This document shows, piece by piece, positions 1-11,639 of a stretch of 64,000 nucleotides of DNA. The translations under genes and the position numbers were made by a program. The notes beneath the pieces were generated by a model. That model was not told the origin of the DNA, did not search any database, and saw only the letters and a program-made list of their open reading frames with translations. Positions within the stretch are counted from its first letter, which is position 1; each line of letters starts with the position of its first letter. The stretch is taken from NCBI GenBank assembly GCA_948567375.1, contig OX419758.1, positions 19,783,001-19,847,000 of the forward strand. The letters are read 5' to 3'. This stretch comes from Lunularia cruciata. Its lineage: Eukaryota > Streptophyta > Marchantiopsida > Lunulariales > Lunulariaceae.

Positions 1-19
1 ACAACCAAGAAGAACTACA

Positions 20-84
20 TGTTACTGTTTGACTTTGTATTTAGACATTTTTGACTTGTATCTCTACGGGATAGAACGTAAACC
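20..84 (+). repeat. LTR fragment, same family as the sequence ending near 20555
   Basis: This stretch closely resembles positions 20447-20505: both share a block reading TTTGACTTTGTATTT followed by a TTGAC..GTATCTCTA block. In the second copy the block lies just upstream of a tRNA-Asp-like primer site, so it is read as the tail of an LTR. Here no primer site follows, and the adjoining retroelement runs on the other strand, so this is a broken fragment at the window edge. Confidence 0.4.
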
Positions 85-599
85 ATATGTAAGAAAATTG
101 TGTTTTCTTAGTGTTGATCTTTCCATTGTGCAATAAGCACACAAATTTATTGGGAGTTTGGTGTCCCAATCATACTCATTAGTGCACGATGACCTTGTTC
201 ATGATATTGCACAATAGCCCATTAGCTTTCTTGGTTAATCCATGGGCCTCCAAATTGTAAGAAGCGGTTTTCTGAAGCTTGATCTAAAAATACTTTGTAA
301 GAAATTCAATCAAGGTGTTTAGAAAGTGCACTCCCTTATCACTCCTTAACAAATTTTCCAGTTGTATTTGTAGATGAACAAGGAATTGTTTGAGCTAATG
401 TACAATTTAGAAGAGCAAATCTAAACATAGCATTGAACAAGTAGATGTAACTATTGAATTTTATGGTGGTGACTAGGAGACAGCCATACCAAGAGATAAC
501 ATTGCAAAAAAAAATTTCTACTTTTATATTGGCATCATCTTGTTTTGTAGCTTTAGCTTTGTAACATAGTTTGTATATACTAAAATGTACCTTCTACAT

Positions 600-890
600 A
601 TAGTCCTTGTTACTAGTTAGATGGGGCTTGCAAAATCAATTCCCCATTTCTCAAACAATGCCAATGGTAGACTGGGCCTAAGGGGCCACTATGTTGCAAG
701 CATTGGTCTCCCTATTGCTAGCATGCATCATATCTCTTGATGTATTTGTATACATCCTTATACGTGGATGCCACCAATAGCCGGTTGTTAGGATCTTTTT
801 CATTTTATTCTTAAGAGAATAAGGACCTCCTATGGCTTCCTTGTGTAGGGACCATATTACTCCACCTACTTCATACATTTCAAGGCAACA
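600..890 (-). pseudogene. Integrase N-terminal region of element 0 (fragment)
   Basis: The minus-strand reading includes EAIGGPYSLKNKMKKIL and a tail with His and Cys residues that matches a retroviral-type integrase zinc region. It aligns with LEAFGGHYALENVVKKVL in the plus-strand relative at 25817-26044. The continuation toward position 100 reads like a broken integrase core but contains stops. It is not functional. Confidence 0.55.
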
Positions 891-976
891 ACAAAGGATT
901 TCATCCGTCCTTATCTTAACACACTCCCTTTTAGCATGTAAGGATATATTTTGTAAGGAAATACCACTCTCTACTC

Positions 977-1676
977 TATGAGCTGTCCTCTCTCACTCTT
1001 GTGATGAACCTTTGATGGCTATTAAGGTAGCACACCATGGACTAAGAAAACAAGGAACCTCAACTCCATCACACTCCTCCACGACTAGTATTCCAAGGCA
1101 CCTCCAAGACTCAAGACATTGCTCACTAGAGAACTCAATGAGAGAGATAGTTGCAAATGAAAGCATGATGAGTACCTCCTCACCTCTAGCTTATACACTA
1201 GTGAAAATTTATGCACCAAAGTTACTAATTATTGGAGTAACTTAAATTGCCACGCTAAAAGTCAAATAAAGTCAAAAATTCTAAAGTAATATCCAAGCAC
1301 ATGGGAATAATCCCATGAGTAGGTGGTATTATCCTCACTTACCAACTAAGTCCAAGATTCCTTCACATGGACTATCCTTGGACTATGGAAAATTCTGCAT
1401 CAACAAGGCTTGTGGGCCCAAGAGTTCTCAATTCTTTCTTCAAAGTCAAATAACTAGGGATAATACAAAGTCAATACACTAGAAGGAAAAATAGTGATGC
1501 ACACTCTTGTCTCTTCTTCCATAATAAGGTCACCTTTATCTTAGCTAGTACTAACTCTAGCTAATCATGACTAATGTAGAAGCTTAGCTAAATTCCATAT
1601 AGATAATATTTTTCCCTCATTTGCAGTACCAAACTTAATATCCCTCTAGAGTATACATGCACTAATTAGTATTACA
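977..1676. mobile_element. Solo LTR, family with 4-bp target duplication (copy 1)
   Basis: This 700-bp block is closely repeated at 15918-16610. It starts TATGAGC (TGTGAGC in the other copy) and ends TATTACA (TGTTACA in the other copy), giving the TG...CA ends of an LTR. ACTC stands on both sides (973-976 and 1677-1680), a 4-bp target duplication. No coding region is seen inside. It interrupts element 0 between RNase H and integrase. The parent element is not in the window, so orientation is unknown. Confidence 0.65.
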
Positions 1677-1699
1677 ACTCTGAATCCATCCCTTTGGGA

Positions 1700-2255
1700 C
1701 ATTGTACAATGCAAAAGTATTGATACTCATCTGAGTAATGCATTCCTCTTATAGTCATAATTCAAGAGATTCTTCATCCTAAAATTCATTGTTGGGGCCT
1801 TCTGCTTGGTTTTCTATATTGAGTCAAAACAAGGAATCTGCATTCTCATAATGGGCTTCCTTCCTTACTTGTATTGCGTATGTAAAATTTCTATAGAAGT
1901 ATCCACGTTGCAATTCCTTGTGATAAGTCTCCCTTCTTCACTAAATGTTGCAATGCATAATAGTCTACATGAAAAACAAACTTGTATGCTAACAAGTGAT
2001 GGCAAAACTTCTAACAAGCATACACTATTCCTAATGCCTCCCTTTCCATGGTGGTATAGTTTCACTCAGCATGAAACAATTGCCTACTTGCATAATACAT
2101 TGGGTAGTCTTTCTTGTCTTTATTCTTTTAGCTTAGTATTACTCCTATTGCAACCAAGGAAGTACATACACATGGAAAATATTATCCCAATTACAATGCC
2201 CATTATTGGTGCTCCCACCACTTCCTCTTTTAATTTAACAAAGGCTTCCTCCTAA
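1700..2255 (-). pseudogene. RNase H region of element 0 (broken)
   Basis: The minus-strand translation near 2040-2110 reads YYASRQLFHAE, a stop, then NYTTMER, the usual RNase H entry of Ty3/gypsy polyproteins (YASR.L..AE.NY...E.E). A reading near 1865-2000 resembles the FVFHVDY..L and ATW(I)LLL.(E)F stretches that follow. Stops and a frameshift disrupt it. The plus-strand relative has the matching YYASLQLFVA at about 25400. Confidence 0.6.
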
Positions 2256-3045
2256 TCCTTTGTAAAATTGCACTCCTTTATTTTAGTTAACAACTTTGTG
2301 AGAGGAGCTACCAAAACAACATAATTGGCAATGAAATCTTTTGTAGTACCCTACATGACCTAAGAAGGCTTGTAGTTCCTTTAGGCTCTTGGATGATTCT
2401 AAATCCTGAATCATTTTCACCTTTTTGCGTGTACTTCCATTCCTTGTGCAAATACTTATGCCCTAGTAAGATTTATTTTGTCATTCCAAAAAAATGACTT
2501 TTGGATGTAGTGACAATCTTGTGAATGAACATCTTTTAAATGTTTGACATATAAATGAAATTTGGTCTGCATGTTGACCAAAAACAAACAAATCATCTAT
2601 AAAAATCTCCATGAACTTTCATTAATAATCTTTGAAGATTGCGATCATCATTTGCTAGAAAGTTGCAAGAGCATTATATAGTCCAAATGGCAATTGGATG
2701 TAAGCACAAGCTTCCCAATCAATAGTGTGGTAGTCTTATCCCTATCTTGCTCCCAAATCAAGACTTATTTTATCACAAACAACCACCTAGAAAACTTTAA
2801 CATTTTTGTTGTACCACTTGGTCTAAGATAACATCAATGAAGAGAAGAGGACAATGATCATCTTTGTGGTTACAATCAACTTCAAAAAGTCTTGGCATAC
2901 TTAGATCTTACCAATATTCTTCTTAAGTACTACCACAATGAGGAATACCCATTCATTGCTAAGCATCAGAAAAATAATGCAATTTTGCATGCTCTTGCCT
3001 ACTTTTTTCTTCACCAATAATGAATACTTTGGATTATGCAAGAAC
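2256..3045 (-). pseudogene. Reverse transcriptase region of element 0 (broken)
   Basis: In pieces on the minus strand this reads NEWVFLIVVVLKKNIGKI, then LPFGLYNALATF, then KFMEIFIDDLFVFG. These are standard RT landmarks: the W(V)SP..VVPKK start, PFGL.NAPATFQ, and the F(I/M)DD catalytic block. The catalytic Asp-Asp pair (IDD) is visible, but stops and frameshifts between blocks rule out a working enzyme. Confidence 0.65.
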
Positions 3046-3059
3046 TATCATTGCTTGAC

Positions 3060-4040
3060 TTGTACCTCTCCTTGTTGGCAGGCACAACCTAACCTCATAG
3101 TTTGGTTATGGGACACTAGAGGACAAAGGAATTGTGGGACAGCACTTACATGGCTGGCCCTTCTCTGGGCTTGGGGAGGACTATGGGCAGCATTTTTGCA
3201 GTGCACTTATCCGTGGTACTTGATAGGGTCTAATATGGGACACTTAACCAACAAGATGGCTCATAGATATATCACCCTTGTAAGCCCGTTGACCTCCTTG
3301 GTTGTCACTCTCTATCAGTCAAAAACCCTTGCACTATGAGAGAACTATGGGGCATCCCATAGTGGAGTCAAGGATAACAAGGATTAACAATAGCACCACA
3401 TCATACATGTTGCATAATCATTCACTCGTACTAGTAAGCATCCCATTCATGTACTCAAGAACAAGCAATGTGATAAGGTATTTAGATTTTATAGATCTTG
3501 GTTATAGGCTATCACCTATGACATAAGAGTCATCACCCGCCTTGCAAGAGACAATCCAATATTGCATGATATGCTTCCTCCTTCATGTTTAGTCCTCCTC
3601 TTTGCTATTTGATACTCAATCTATGCTAGACAACCTATCAATTGGCTCATGAAGAATCATCAACCATCAACCCCACCATGGTAGACTAAGCTCCTTGTAT
3701 AGGTGGGATCAAACTCTAAAAGAAATTTTCCACTTCCTCCATAATTGGCTCCTAATCCTTGATTCTAATCTAGATTTCACTACCTAAGTACATCAATGCA
3801 CCACCTTTGCATTCATTATCTACCTAACTTTGTCATACTATTTTACATGCCCATAGAAATCTCTACTAATTTTCTTGTGCATCCATAGAGGGGAGTCCCG
3901 CACTTGAGCTTGGTCCCACAATTAAGAACATCCCATAGTTTGAATTGTCCAATGCCCATAATGGAAGTCCTATATTTTTATTCCCATAGTATTTACTTGC
4001 CCGTAGCCAACATGGCCCTCAACAACTACTTTGCCTGGAC
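3060..4040. other. Uncharacterised stretch inside element 0
   Basis: About 1 kb lies between the RT start and the protease-RT linker, where the relative at 24.3-24.5 kb has only a short spacer. Part of it (3080-3260) is clearly more G/C-rich than its surroundings. No intact ORF, terminal repeats or target duplication could be fixed. A further nested insertion is possible but not shown. Confidence 0.3.
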
Positions 4041-4580
4041 AACACTCCTTCCTCCAAAGCAATTTGGTGTTCAAGGAATTGTGAGGGATGACAAGCATTT
4101 GCTTTATGTTCCAAGCAAAGATGTCTTGATACTCCTTGAACAAAGCTATGTAGCCTTCATACTCCTCCTAACTTAGCACTTTGGAAATCTTCAGAGATTT
4201 TCCTTTGGCTACAGCCACATCTTAGTAGTTATTGTGGTTGACAGTATACTCTAAGTAGCTCACTTCACTCTTAAGAGTACAATGCTTTCTTTTGGACCTT
4301 TGGGTTGATCACTCCCTTTTGGTTTGTCATTAATTTTGTAACACTCAAATCAATTGCCACATCATCCTCTAAAGAAGCTTTGGAGTCATTGGGAGTGCTA
4401 TTTGTGTTCTTTCCATTTAAGGATAAAGTTTCTCCTAGATGAGGAATCTACTTCCAATACAATGTATCAAGATTGAGGCTTGGGACCTCACCATCTTGAA
4501 AGTTGAACATGTGCTAGTACCAATCAAATATTACTTTAGCTCTGTACAACCAAGCTTTGCCTATCAACATTGGGTTTTGG

Positions 4581-4790
4581 TTATGATTGGCATAAAATGA
4601 TGTAATCGAAATGGAAGGTCACTCCACCAATGGTGGTGGATACCTTTGTTAGGATTCCTAAAAATCTTCTTCTTGTTAAGTCTACAAATTGGAGTATGTG
4701 GGGAGTAGGCTCAAATATAATGTATCCCAACTTAACTGTAGTCTCCTTTGTCACAACATTAACTCCATATCCAAAATCAATTAGAACCAA
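4581..4790 (-). pseudogene. Retroviral-type aspartic protease of element 0 (fragment)
   Basis: The reading VLIDFGYGVNVV, then LGY, then EPTPHILQFVD, then GILTKV and GGVTFHFDYIIL follows the Ty3/gypsy protease pattern (LIDGGSGVN, PTP..L..AD, G.L..V...GG..F..DF.VL). The catalytic D-G-G/D-S-G motif is altered to IDFGYG: the Asp is present, but the second residue is Phe. It is a 69-codon stretch without flanking coding continuity. Confidence 0.65.
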
Positions 4791-4842
4791 TTAGATCATG
4801 TGACCTCTATGTCCACTTTAGGAGACCCTCAATCCTCAAACT

Positions 4843-5151
4843 CTAACCCATAAATTGCATGTAAGTTGGACTATTTCCTTTTCTACACATGTTGGAGGCC
4901 AAGGCCAACTGCCTTTTGTATATCTTATCCTCCTCCCACAAATGTTTGAAAGTGACATCTGCCTTGGAGGATCCTAAATCTACAATGATGGCATACAACG
5001 TTATACCCAAAAATGAACCAACACTCCTACATTTCTTCTCAAGTGGCTCTTCTTGGTCTAAGAGCACCTTTGGGATGGAACTTCTTGAAGTAACTTTCCC
5101 TTTGCATTTACCTTTGGTGGTATGGTGTCTTGTGAAAGAGAGACCCTCCAA
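4843..5151 (-). pseudogene. Gag-pol linker segment of element 0
   Basis: This 102-codon minus-strand reading contains YAIIVDLGSSKADVTFKHLW followed by EEDKIYKRQLA. The same block (YDIVEDLALTNANIMFKQ.W, EENKLYRKQL) can be read at 23835-23925 in the plus-strand relative. Tat/Athila elements carry a similar helical stretch between gag and protease. The shared wording shows this was once coding. Confidence 0.55.
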
Positions 5152-5199
5152 GGACCAAACAGTTTTACTTTCATGGCAATTTGAACCAATGTGAGGTTT

Positions 5200-7600
5200 T
5201 AATGTGGATAATTACTAAGGTCTCCTTTGCCCTTCTTCTCTCTCTTGGTGGTGCTTGATTCCTGGTGAAGTATACCAATGTTTGAGGTTAGCCTTCTCTC
5301 ACTATCCTTAGCGCTCAAAACTGCTTGCTTGTTTTGAATCTCTTCTTTCAAAAGGTCTTGCACTTCTCTTCATATATATGCAAGGAAGTTAGGGTTAACT
5401 TTTCCTTACGTGTGGGTACCATTGGATTGTAATTTTTCTCTTCTTGTATTGGAGGTGATTTTCATCCCACTTCCTTTTGCTGGCTTGAGATTTAGCCTTT
5501 GTTAGAAGCTTCAACTCCTTAGATAAAAGAAAATTATGATCACCCTGCTTTTGGTGATCTCAAGATGACTTGCTTATTTCCAATGAAGTATTGATGCTTG
5601 TTCCTTTTCTTCCTGATTTGGTCTCCATCCAATTCACTTTTAAATCTAGCCAGCTACCTTTTTTGAATAGAGATGTCACATCTGGTCTCAATTCTTTAAG
5701 GTTCATGTAATTAAAGTTTGTATCTACTTTGGTAGAAAGTGGAGTAGGAAAAAACCTAGTTGGTAGCCTAGGTACATGAGGCTAAGGCTAATTTTCTCTC
5801 ATGTGCCCTAGGGTTCTATAGCTAGCATATAACAAGGTATATGGTGGCTATTTCTTGGGCTTTGTGCAATGTAACAATTGGTGTTTGGGCACTCCACAAC
5901 TATAACATGCACCAAGTATAGGATTTTGCCAAGGTGGTATTATCCTTCTCTGTTGCTCATTAGCAACATACTCTATGGCTATGTACTATAGAATATTCAT
6001 TGGTGAGGTAGAAGATGGATATACAACAATTTTTTATTATGCATATGCTTGCTCCTCTTCCTCTACATAGTATCCCTGCTCTTCTCATCTGGGCCCATTC
6101 CATTTGGAGCACTAAGAAAGAAAGGCAAGCATTTTTTCACTCCAAGTTACTATGCTTTGACTTCTAACAAGTCGTATACAAAGGTGGTTTGGCTGAGTAT
6201 ACAAAGGTGGCTTATGCCTCTCCTTTGACCCAACTATCTAGACCTTGAAGTTAGCAAACTCTTTGATGAGCTCCTCTAACTTTGTTTTTAACTATTTAGA
6301 GAGCTATGGAATGGGGAATAATTTCTGTCTTTGGACCCACCTTCTCTCTTTTTGTCATTTTTGTTCATTATCAGAAGATGACTAATGAAGAGGATGAATG
6401 GGGAAGGTTTGAAGGATGACAAAGGTAACCTCTACTCCAATATCTTCTTCTTTATGTTTTTAAGCAATATAGCCATAAGTGGGCCTACTTAACAAGTTCA
6501 GCCTGGCTGACTTGTATAGTTTTGATGCTTCCATTACCTAAGCCAGAGCATCATGGTCCCATTCCTTGGGAAAGACATGAAGTTTCAGTGGCATTCCTCT
6601 AAAAGATGACGCTATTGCTTGCATATCTGATTAGCCAAGAGTAGCACCTCTCCTTGACACCCTACACAGGAGGGTTTGAAACCTCTATGTATAGTGCCTT
6701 AAATTTTCATGACATTCTACTCCAGGCCATTGAGTGTGACAAAAAAATTCACTTTCTAGTCACCTTCTTGAAAATGATCAAAATAATGATTTTTTGATTG
6801 TCAGCAATTTTTCACATTCATCAGATTTTGGTTGATATGTATATGCCAGTTTATGGCCTTCTTCTTGAGCAAACTTAAAAATATTCAAGTCAATATAGCT
6901 TGTGGTGTCACCATCTTCCTTGTTGGCTACCAATATGGCCTCAAACTTCCTTATGAAAGTATCAAGGTATTAGGATCTTCTTCTTTATCCTTCCCTTTGA
7001 AGCTTTGATAAATTTTCCTTGTGAAGGAGGTATAATTTGCCATGCAAGTAAGAAATAATGTACTATCAATAATAGTATCTATGAAGAGGAACCAAACAGA
7101 TCACAATCAGTTGCAAACCTTGGAATGATTCTTGGGAGTTCTTCTACCACCATCATGGATAGACTCAAGTTTGTCTCTTTGGAGTTGCAAAAATGTTATG
7201 AGGTACTCTCATCCTCCAAATAAGTTTCAATATCTAGTTCTTTGACAAAGATCTCAATGAAGAGGTTTATCAACTTTAAAGGTGATAAAATTTCTACTAC
7301 CTCCAAGGGTAGATACTGAACCAATCCAAGAATGTCATTGTGATCACCTTCCTTGTCTTCATCCTTTGCTTCAGATTTTTGGTGGGTTGTGCTGGTCGGT
7401 GGAGAAATAGTTGACATACAGGGAGTTGGAAATAAGTTCTTTGTGATATTCTTGAATCCCACTTCCCCCTCTATTCAGCAATTTCTGCAAAATAGCTAAC
7501 TCAATATCCTTCTTTATTTTTCTCTCAAGATGAGGTACACCTACTTGAGCTTTTTTTCTTGTGTGGAATGCCATGTAGCTTCATGCTTCTGATTGTATCT
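5200..7600 (-). pseudogene. Gag region of element 0 (heavily decayed)
   Basis: There are only short minus-strand readings with many stops. The best are at 7371-7574 and 7196-7462, the latter acidic and rich in Pro and Glu. Gag is expected here because the stretch lies between the primer site (7706-7724) and the protease. No nucleocapsid knuckle could be fixed with confidence. Nothing else recognisable was seen in these 2.4 kb. Confidence 0.4.
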
Positions 7601-7705
7601 ATTTGCTCTCCACTTTTGAAGTGTCCAAATGTCTTTTAGTATTAAATTCCCCCATGACAGTCATTGCATCATCCAACTTCTCTTTCTACTCAATCCAAAA
7701 ACTAT

Positions 7706-7724
7706 ATCCTTGGTATAAGTGCCA
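7706..7724 (-). promoter_or_regulatory. tRNA-Asp-like primer binding site of element 0
   Basis: On the minus strand this reads TGGCACTTATACCAAGGAT, a decayed version of TGGCGCCGTTGCCGGGGAT, the Athila/Tat-type primer site. The plus-strand relative has TGGCACCGTTGTTAGGGAT at 20556-20574. It marks the 5' end of the minus-strand element 0. Confidence 0.5.
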
Positions 7725-8930
7725 AAAACCATGTGATAATCCAATGTTGACATATTAATAGTAAAATGATAAAAAACATGTTGTTCTTACAAGAATATGG
7801 TTTAGAATTGACTAGATTAAAAAGGAAAAGTGTCATATATAGAGTTTTTTTATTGTTATAGATTTTACCTCTTTTGCCTGATCAATCCTTGAAGAGGGTA
7901 GTGTCATCCACTATGGTGCACCATAGAAAAGGGCAAACAAAAATCAATTCACAAAGGATTTAGTCCACATGGGCTCCTAAAGATGATGGTTTAGTCTGTT
8001 TGAAGGTCACTTTGACCCCAAAGTGCTCTACTCCATAGGATGGTACTCCAAAGGTGAATGCTACTATAAATGTGCTCCCATCCCAAAGGTGTGGGTGACT
8101 ACACAGGTGGTTTTTGCCCTAGAGTTCATTCTTCCCTAGAGTTATTTATCCTTTGTGCATTACAATGCTTGTTGTAACATCCTACCTTTCTTCAAAGACA
8201 TTACCCCAATGACATTGCATGTTTGTGACATCCTAGACTTTTTGTTATACATGGTACTTCAAAATACTCCAAGACCTCTATGACTATTACATGTACCACT
8301 TTGAGCCTTTAGGAACTCCAAGGATCCAACATCCCAATTGAATACAAATGCACTCTTGCACTCCTATACCTATTGGTCCTACCTTGAGTTCCTCATCATT
8401 ACTTGATTGAGCGCTCACAAAACACACAAAACATTGACATTGATCCTCTAAGGATCTTAGAGGTCTCCATGCATCCACTTCAGATAATGGAATCCAATTT
8501 ATGCACAACAAGTCACATATATTGAGCATACAAAAAATTGATTGAAAAGATTGAGATCTGAATCCAATAGCTGTGTGCTATCAAAATCCCCTAATTAACT
8601 CTACTCTTATTGATGCTAATCTTCTTTAATGATCTTATCTTATCCTTAATCAATATGTATGAAGGCATTGCTTACATGGTAGCATCCAAGCTATACACTC
8701 TATTGTTTTTTTTTATTCTACCTCAACATTGGCAAAATAGTCCCTATCATGTGTCACTACAAAAATGGTCCTATTGTACACAAGCATTACCACGCCAAAG
8801 GTTTATACAAATGTTCAAGTACAAAGATGTACCACTCCAAAGATATTACAACTACAAAGGTGTTACCACCACAAAGAAATTACTACTACAAAGGTTTTTT
8901 CTTTGTCTTATATCTATCTATAAACAACTA
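7725..8930 (-). repeat. LTR-like region upstream of element 0 (boundaries uncertain)
   Basis: This non-coding stretch lies on the LTR side of the primer site. Parts of it (7890-8010) resemble 26190-26320 in the same orientation, for example a shared AAAGATGATGGTTTA. The two are therefore taken as related LTR or 3'-end sequence of one retroelement family. No paired LTR or target duplication was found, so the limits are open. Confidence 0.35.
8831..8898. repeat. 17-bp minisatellite, four units
   Basis: Four consecutive 17-bp units follow the pattern ACnACnnCAAAGnnnTT. They begin at 8831, 8848, 8865 and 8882, and each carries the core CAAAG. The array lies in the LTR-like region. Confidence 0.7.
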
Positions 8931-8959
8931 TTGAGTTGAGCTACCTTCTCCTTTGCATG

Positions 8960-9840
8960 ATTGAATTAGCCTATTGGTTTTCTCTTTATATTTGGCCAAT
9001 TCCTTTTAGTATGGCAGCTAAGATATCTTGGAACTTTGCATGTAGTTTCTTCAATCAGGTACTCAACTTCTCCAAATTGTTTGTTGGTGTAGAATTTTGC
9101 CTCCAATGCATAAATCTGTAACTTCAATTCCTGTAGCTTCATTTGGTGGGCCTGAGTCAAGACTGACTTTTGTATGTGATCTATCAATTGACATGCAACA
9201 TCTTCCATGATAATGAGCATTCATCATTGTTCCTTGTCTAGGGCATCATGAATGGATTTCATCTTTATCTCTTCTTGCACATGTACACAAAGAATATGCT
9301 CTCTCTTTCTCTCTTCTCATTCATTGACCTTCATGGTCAAGACTTCTTCATAAATTTTGGCTAGCATTGTAGTTTTGGTGCACCAACTCCACCTTCTCAA
9401 CCTTAATATGATTTAACTCATCCTTGATTGCAACTACTTCTTCATCATGGGCACATAATTTTTCCTTGTGCTCCTTCAAACAGTCCAAGAACTCATGAGC
9501 AGATTGATTTTTTGTTATTTTAAGAATGCTAATCCCAACCATTATCCTTTGCATTTCACCATCAAACTTCTCTCAATATTTAGTGTTTAGTCTCTTATTT
9601 TTTCTTTCTTTCACTATTTCCTTATTGTTGAGAAGTATTTGCATTCTTCTCTTGTGGACTTTAGTTCTCTATCTTTGGTAACAAGCACTTCTTCCAGCTC
9701 AAAAGAAGTGCTCACAAATTGTATGTACATTGGGAATCCTCAACTACTTCTTCATTACGATAGCTTTGTTACAAGCTTGAATTGCTTCTTTGTGAGGTTG
9801 TGGTAGCTTGCTATGGATCTTTGCCTTCTCTCATGTGGTA
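8960..9840 (-). pseudogene. Coiled-coil ORF family, fragment c
   Basis: Minus-strand readings at 8966-9220 and 9348-9554 are rich in Leu, Glu, Lys and Gln with heptad-like spacing (for example ALEAKFYTNKQFGEVEYLIE and KEHKEKLCAHDEEVVAIKDE). They resemble the tails of fragments a (18.8-19.8 kb) and b (27.3-27.9 kb). The N-terminal part is missing, and at about 9840 it abuts the head of fragment a in the opposite orientation. Function unknown; probably an extra ORF of an LTR element. Confidence 0.45.
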
Positions 9841-10308
9841 TCTACACTTTTTGGTTTTGGTAGAATTAAGAGTAAAAGTAGTAATTAGAAGTGAAAAGTT
9901 AAGAAAGTTTAGACAAGTGGATATGATACAAAATACTTTTGATATCAAGGATATTAAGTCAAAGACAATATGGAGGGGGAAGATGAAGGTTATTGTGCAT
10001 TGGAATGTCCATAAAAAGTACTTCAATGGAAGAATTACCTTGGGGCATACCATGTTAGAATTAAGGCGCCATCAAAAGAGCTATTGACTCATGCAAAGAA
10101 GCTCAAGAGGGATCTGTGTGGGATATATGCAAATGGTGTGAATTCATGGAAGAAAATTTATTAAAGAGATGAAGTAGGTTAAATTTAAATTCAGTCTAGC
10201 ATGGAATCACCATTGTGCAATCAAGACCGCCAAAGAAGAGACCCTTGTGCAAATAGTTGAGTAATTTGTAGATGAATTACAATTCAATCAAATTGCAAGG
10301 TGGACTGA
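9841..10308 (+). pseudogene. Coiled-coil ORF family, fragment a, upstream part
   Basis: These plus-strand coding-like readings run up to the target site ACTGA of the chromodomain element at 10309. The text resumes after that element at 17629. They include a basic stretch (KWRGKMKVIVHWNV-like) and then an acidic stretch (EETLVQIVE) with stops. The product is not recognised. Continuity across the insertion is supported by the 5-bp duplication and by the match of the downstream part to fragment b. Confidence 0.4.
10304..10308 (+). repeat. Target site duplication, left copy (ACTGA)
   Basis: ACTGA stands immediately before the left LTR and again immediately after the right LTR (17629-17633). A perfect 5-bp duplication fits Ty3/gypsy integration and fixes the element borders. 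Confidence 0.85.
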
Positions 10309-11054
10309 TGTAATACTCCAAGGACAAGAGAAGAGAGAAAACACAAATTTCACACTCAATCATCTGATGCTCCAAAGAAGCACCTTCTCTTTATTATATA
10401 GACAAAGAGGATCTCTTCCAAGGAAGCTCCATTGGAGGATTAGGCACACAGATAGGTGACATGTCAGGAAGCTCCACCCTTGGATTACTTACTTGGATGG
10501 GCAACATGTTGGTCCTAGTCCTATCTGGTTTGTCAAACAAGCTTTGATCAGAGGGATTCTTTTAGGGAATCTTCTTGTAGGAATCTCAAAATCACGTGGG
10601 TGAGGTACTTTTAGAAAGCTCTTGATGAGACAAAGAAGGGGGGGGGAGGGAAGGCCAGCCTTTCCTCTATGTAGGAGGTAGGGCTGTTGCAAAGTTTTGA
10701 AGCCTAATTTATCCATTTAGACCTCCAAAATTGCCTTCAAAGATTTCTAAGTATTTGTTGGTTCCTACTCTATTAGTAGAAGTCCCCTTTTGGTGATATC
10801 TATTTCTAATCTGTTTATTCCATCATGTATAATATCCACCCAGATGTTACCAAACCAAATCTTACCTTTAAATTATATGTCTAGCTATTGGTTCTAAGGT
10901 TTTCAAGTCTATTTCAATTTCTGCTCTATTTGTAGAAGTACTCTTTTGGTGATACTTCTATCTGATCTATTTTGACCATCATGTATAACATCATTCCAGA
11001 TGTTACCAAACCAAATTTCACATCTAGATCATATGGTTAGCTCTTGGTATTACA
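10309..11054 (-). repeat. 3' LTR of element 1
   Basis: On the plus strand it begins TGTAATACTCCAAGG and ends TTGGTATTACA, so the tips form an inverted TGTAATA/TATTACA pair. It is 746 bp and matches 16892-17628 throughout with scattered substitutions, many of them C/T or G/A. It contains a run of nine or more G at 10639-10647. Confidence 0.9.
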
Positions 11055-11070
11055 GACCTCCCTCATTTTA
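11055..11070 (-). promoter_or_regulatory. Polypurine tract of element 1
   Basis: On the minus strand, just before the 3' LTR, the sequence reads AAAATGAGGGAGGTC, a purine-rich run of the kind that primes plus-strand DNA synthesis. Confidence 0.65.
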
Positions 11071-11164
11071 AGACTCAACATCCTTGCTGTGCGGTTGTTG
11101 CTCAAATGCTTGCACTAACACCGGTGCATGTGTCAAATTGGCAGTAGGCTCCTAGGTTGTTTCA

Positions 11165-11280
11165 TAGAGGGAGTAACCTTTCCATTGTACTAGATATTCC
11201 ACCCGTGGATGGTGAGTACCATGCATGCATTTTTTAAGAATATGCTCCACTTCATATTCCTCCATGCCATCAATGAGTGT
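11165..11280 (-). pseudogene. Chromodomain of element 1 (fragment)
   Basis: The minus-strand reading gives MEEYEVEHILKKC, then RVEYLVQWKGYSLYE, then a stop. This is the EYEVE.IL / YLV.WKGY core of a chromodomain at the integrase C-terminus, which targets integration to particular chromatin in chromoviruses. The copy in element 2 (34598-34795) continues through TWEPTTNL. Confidence 0.7.
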
Positions 11281-11639
11281 CGGACAAGGTCAAATGTCTT
11301 GTGTGGAATGACATTGGCCTGATCAGGGAGCATATCTGCATAGTAGGGAAACATGGAACACTATATGGATCTTCATGTGTGGTGGTAGCTTGAGGTGATA
11401 GGCCACAGTGCCGACTCAATGAAGAATCAAGAAAGGCCCAATAAAAGGTCTGAGCTTACGAGGTCCAACTAATGTGAGGTTGGTTATTGATAGCTATATT
11501 TGATCCCCCAACATTGAACTCCATGTGCCTATAGTGTGCATCAACATACTTCTTTTGTCAATTTTGTGCAATCTGTAATCTGTGTTTGGCGCTTTCCACA
11601 CCTTGTTGGATTTTAGAAACAAATGTGTTGATTATGTCG

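Larger units (their letters stand above)
100..7724 (-). mobile_element. Degenerate Ty3/gypsy retrotransposon body, Athila/Tat-like (element 0)
   Basis: Read on the minus strand from right to left, the order is primer site, gag region, protease, reverse transcriptase, RNase H, integrase, which is the Ty3/gypsy order. Every domain is interrupted by stops or frameshifts. The same domain wording recurs in the plus-strand element at 20556-26045, so the two are relatives. A solo LTR (977-1676) sits between RNase H and integrase. The left end is cut by the window or by another insertion near position 100. The Athila/Tat assignment rests on the primer-site type and protease/RT wording; the clade is an inference. 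Confidence 0.7.

Noticed and set aside
1865-2255. Plus-strand frame of 149 codons at 1806-2255
   Set aside because: It is the antisense shadow of the minus-strand RNase H of element 0.
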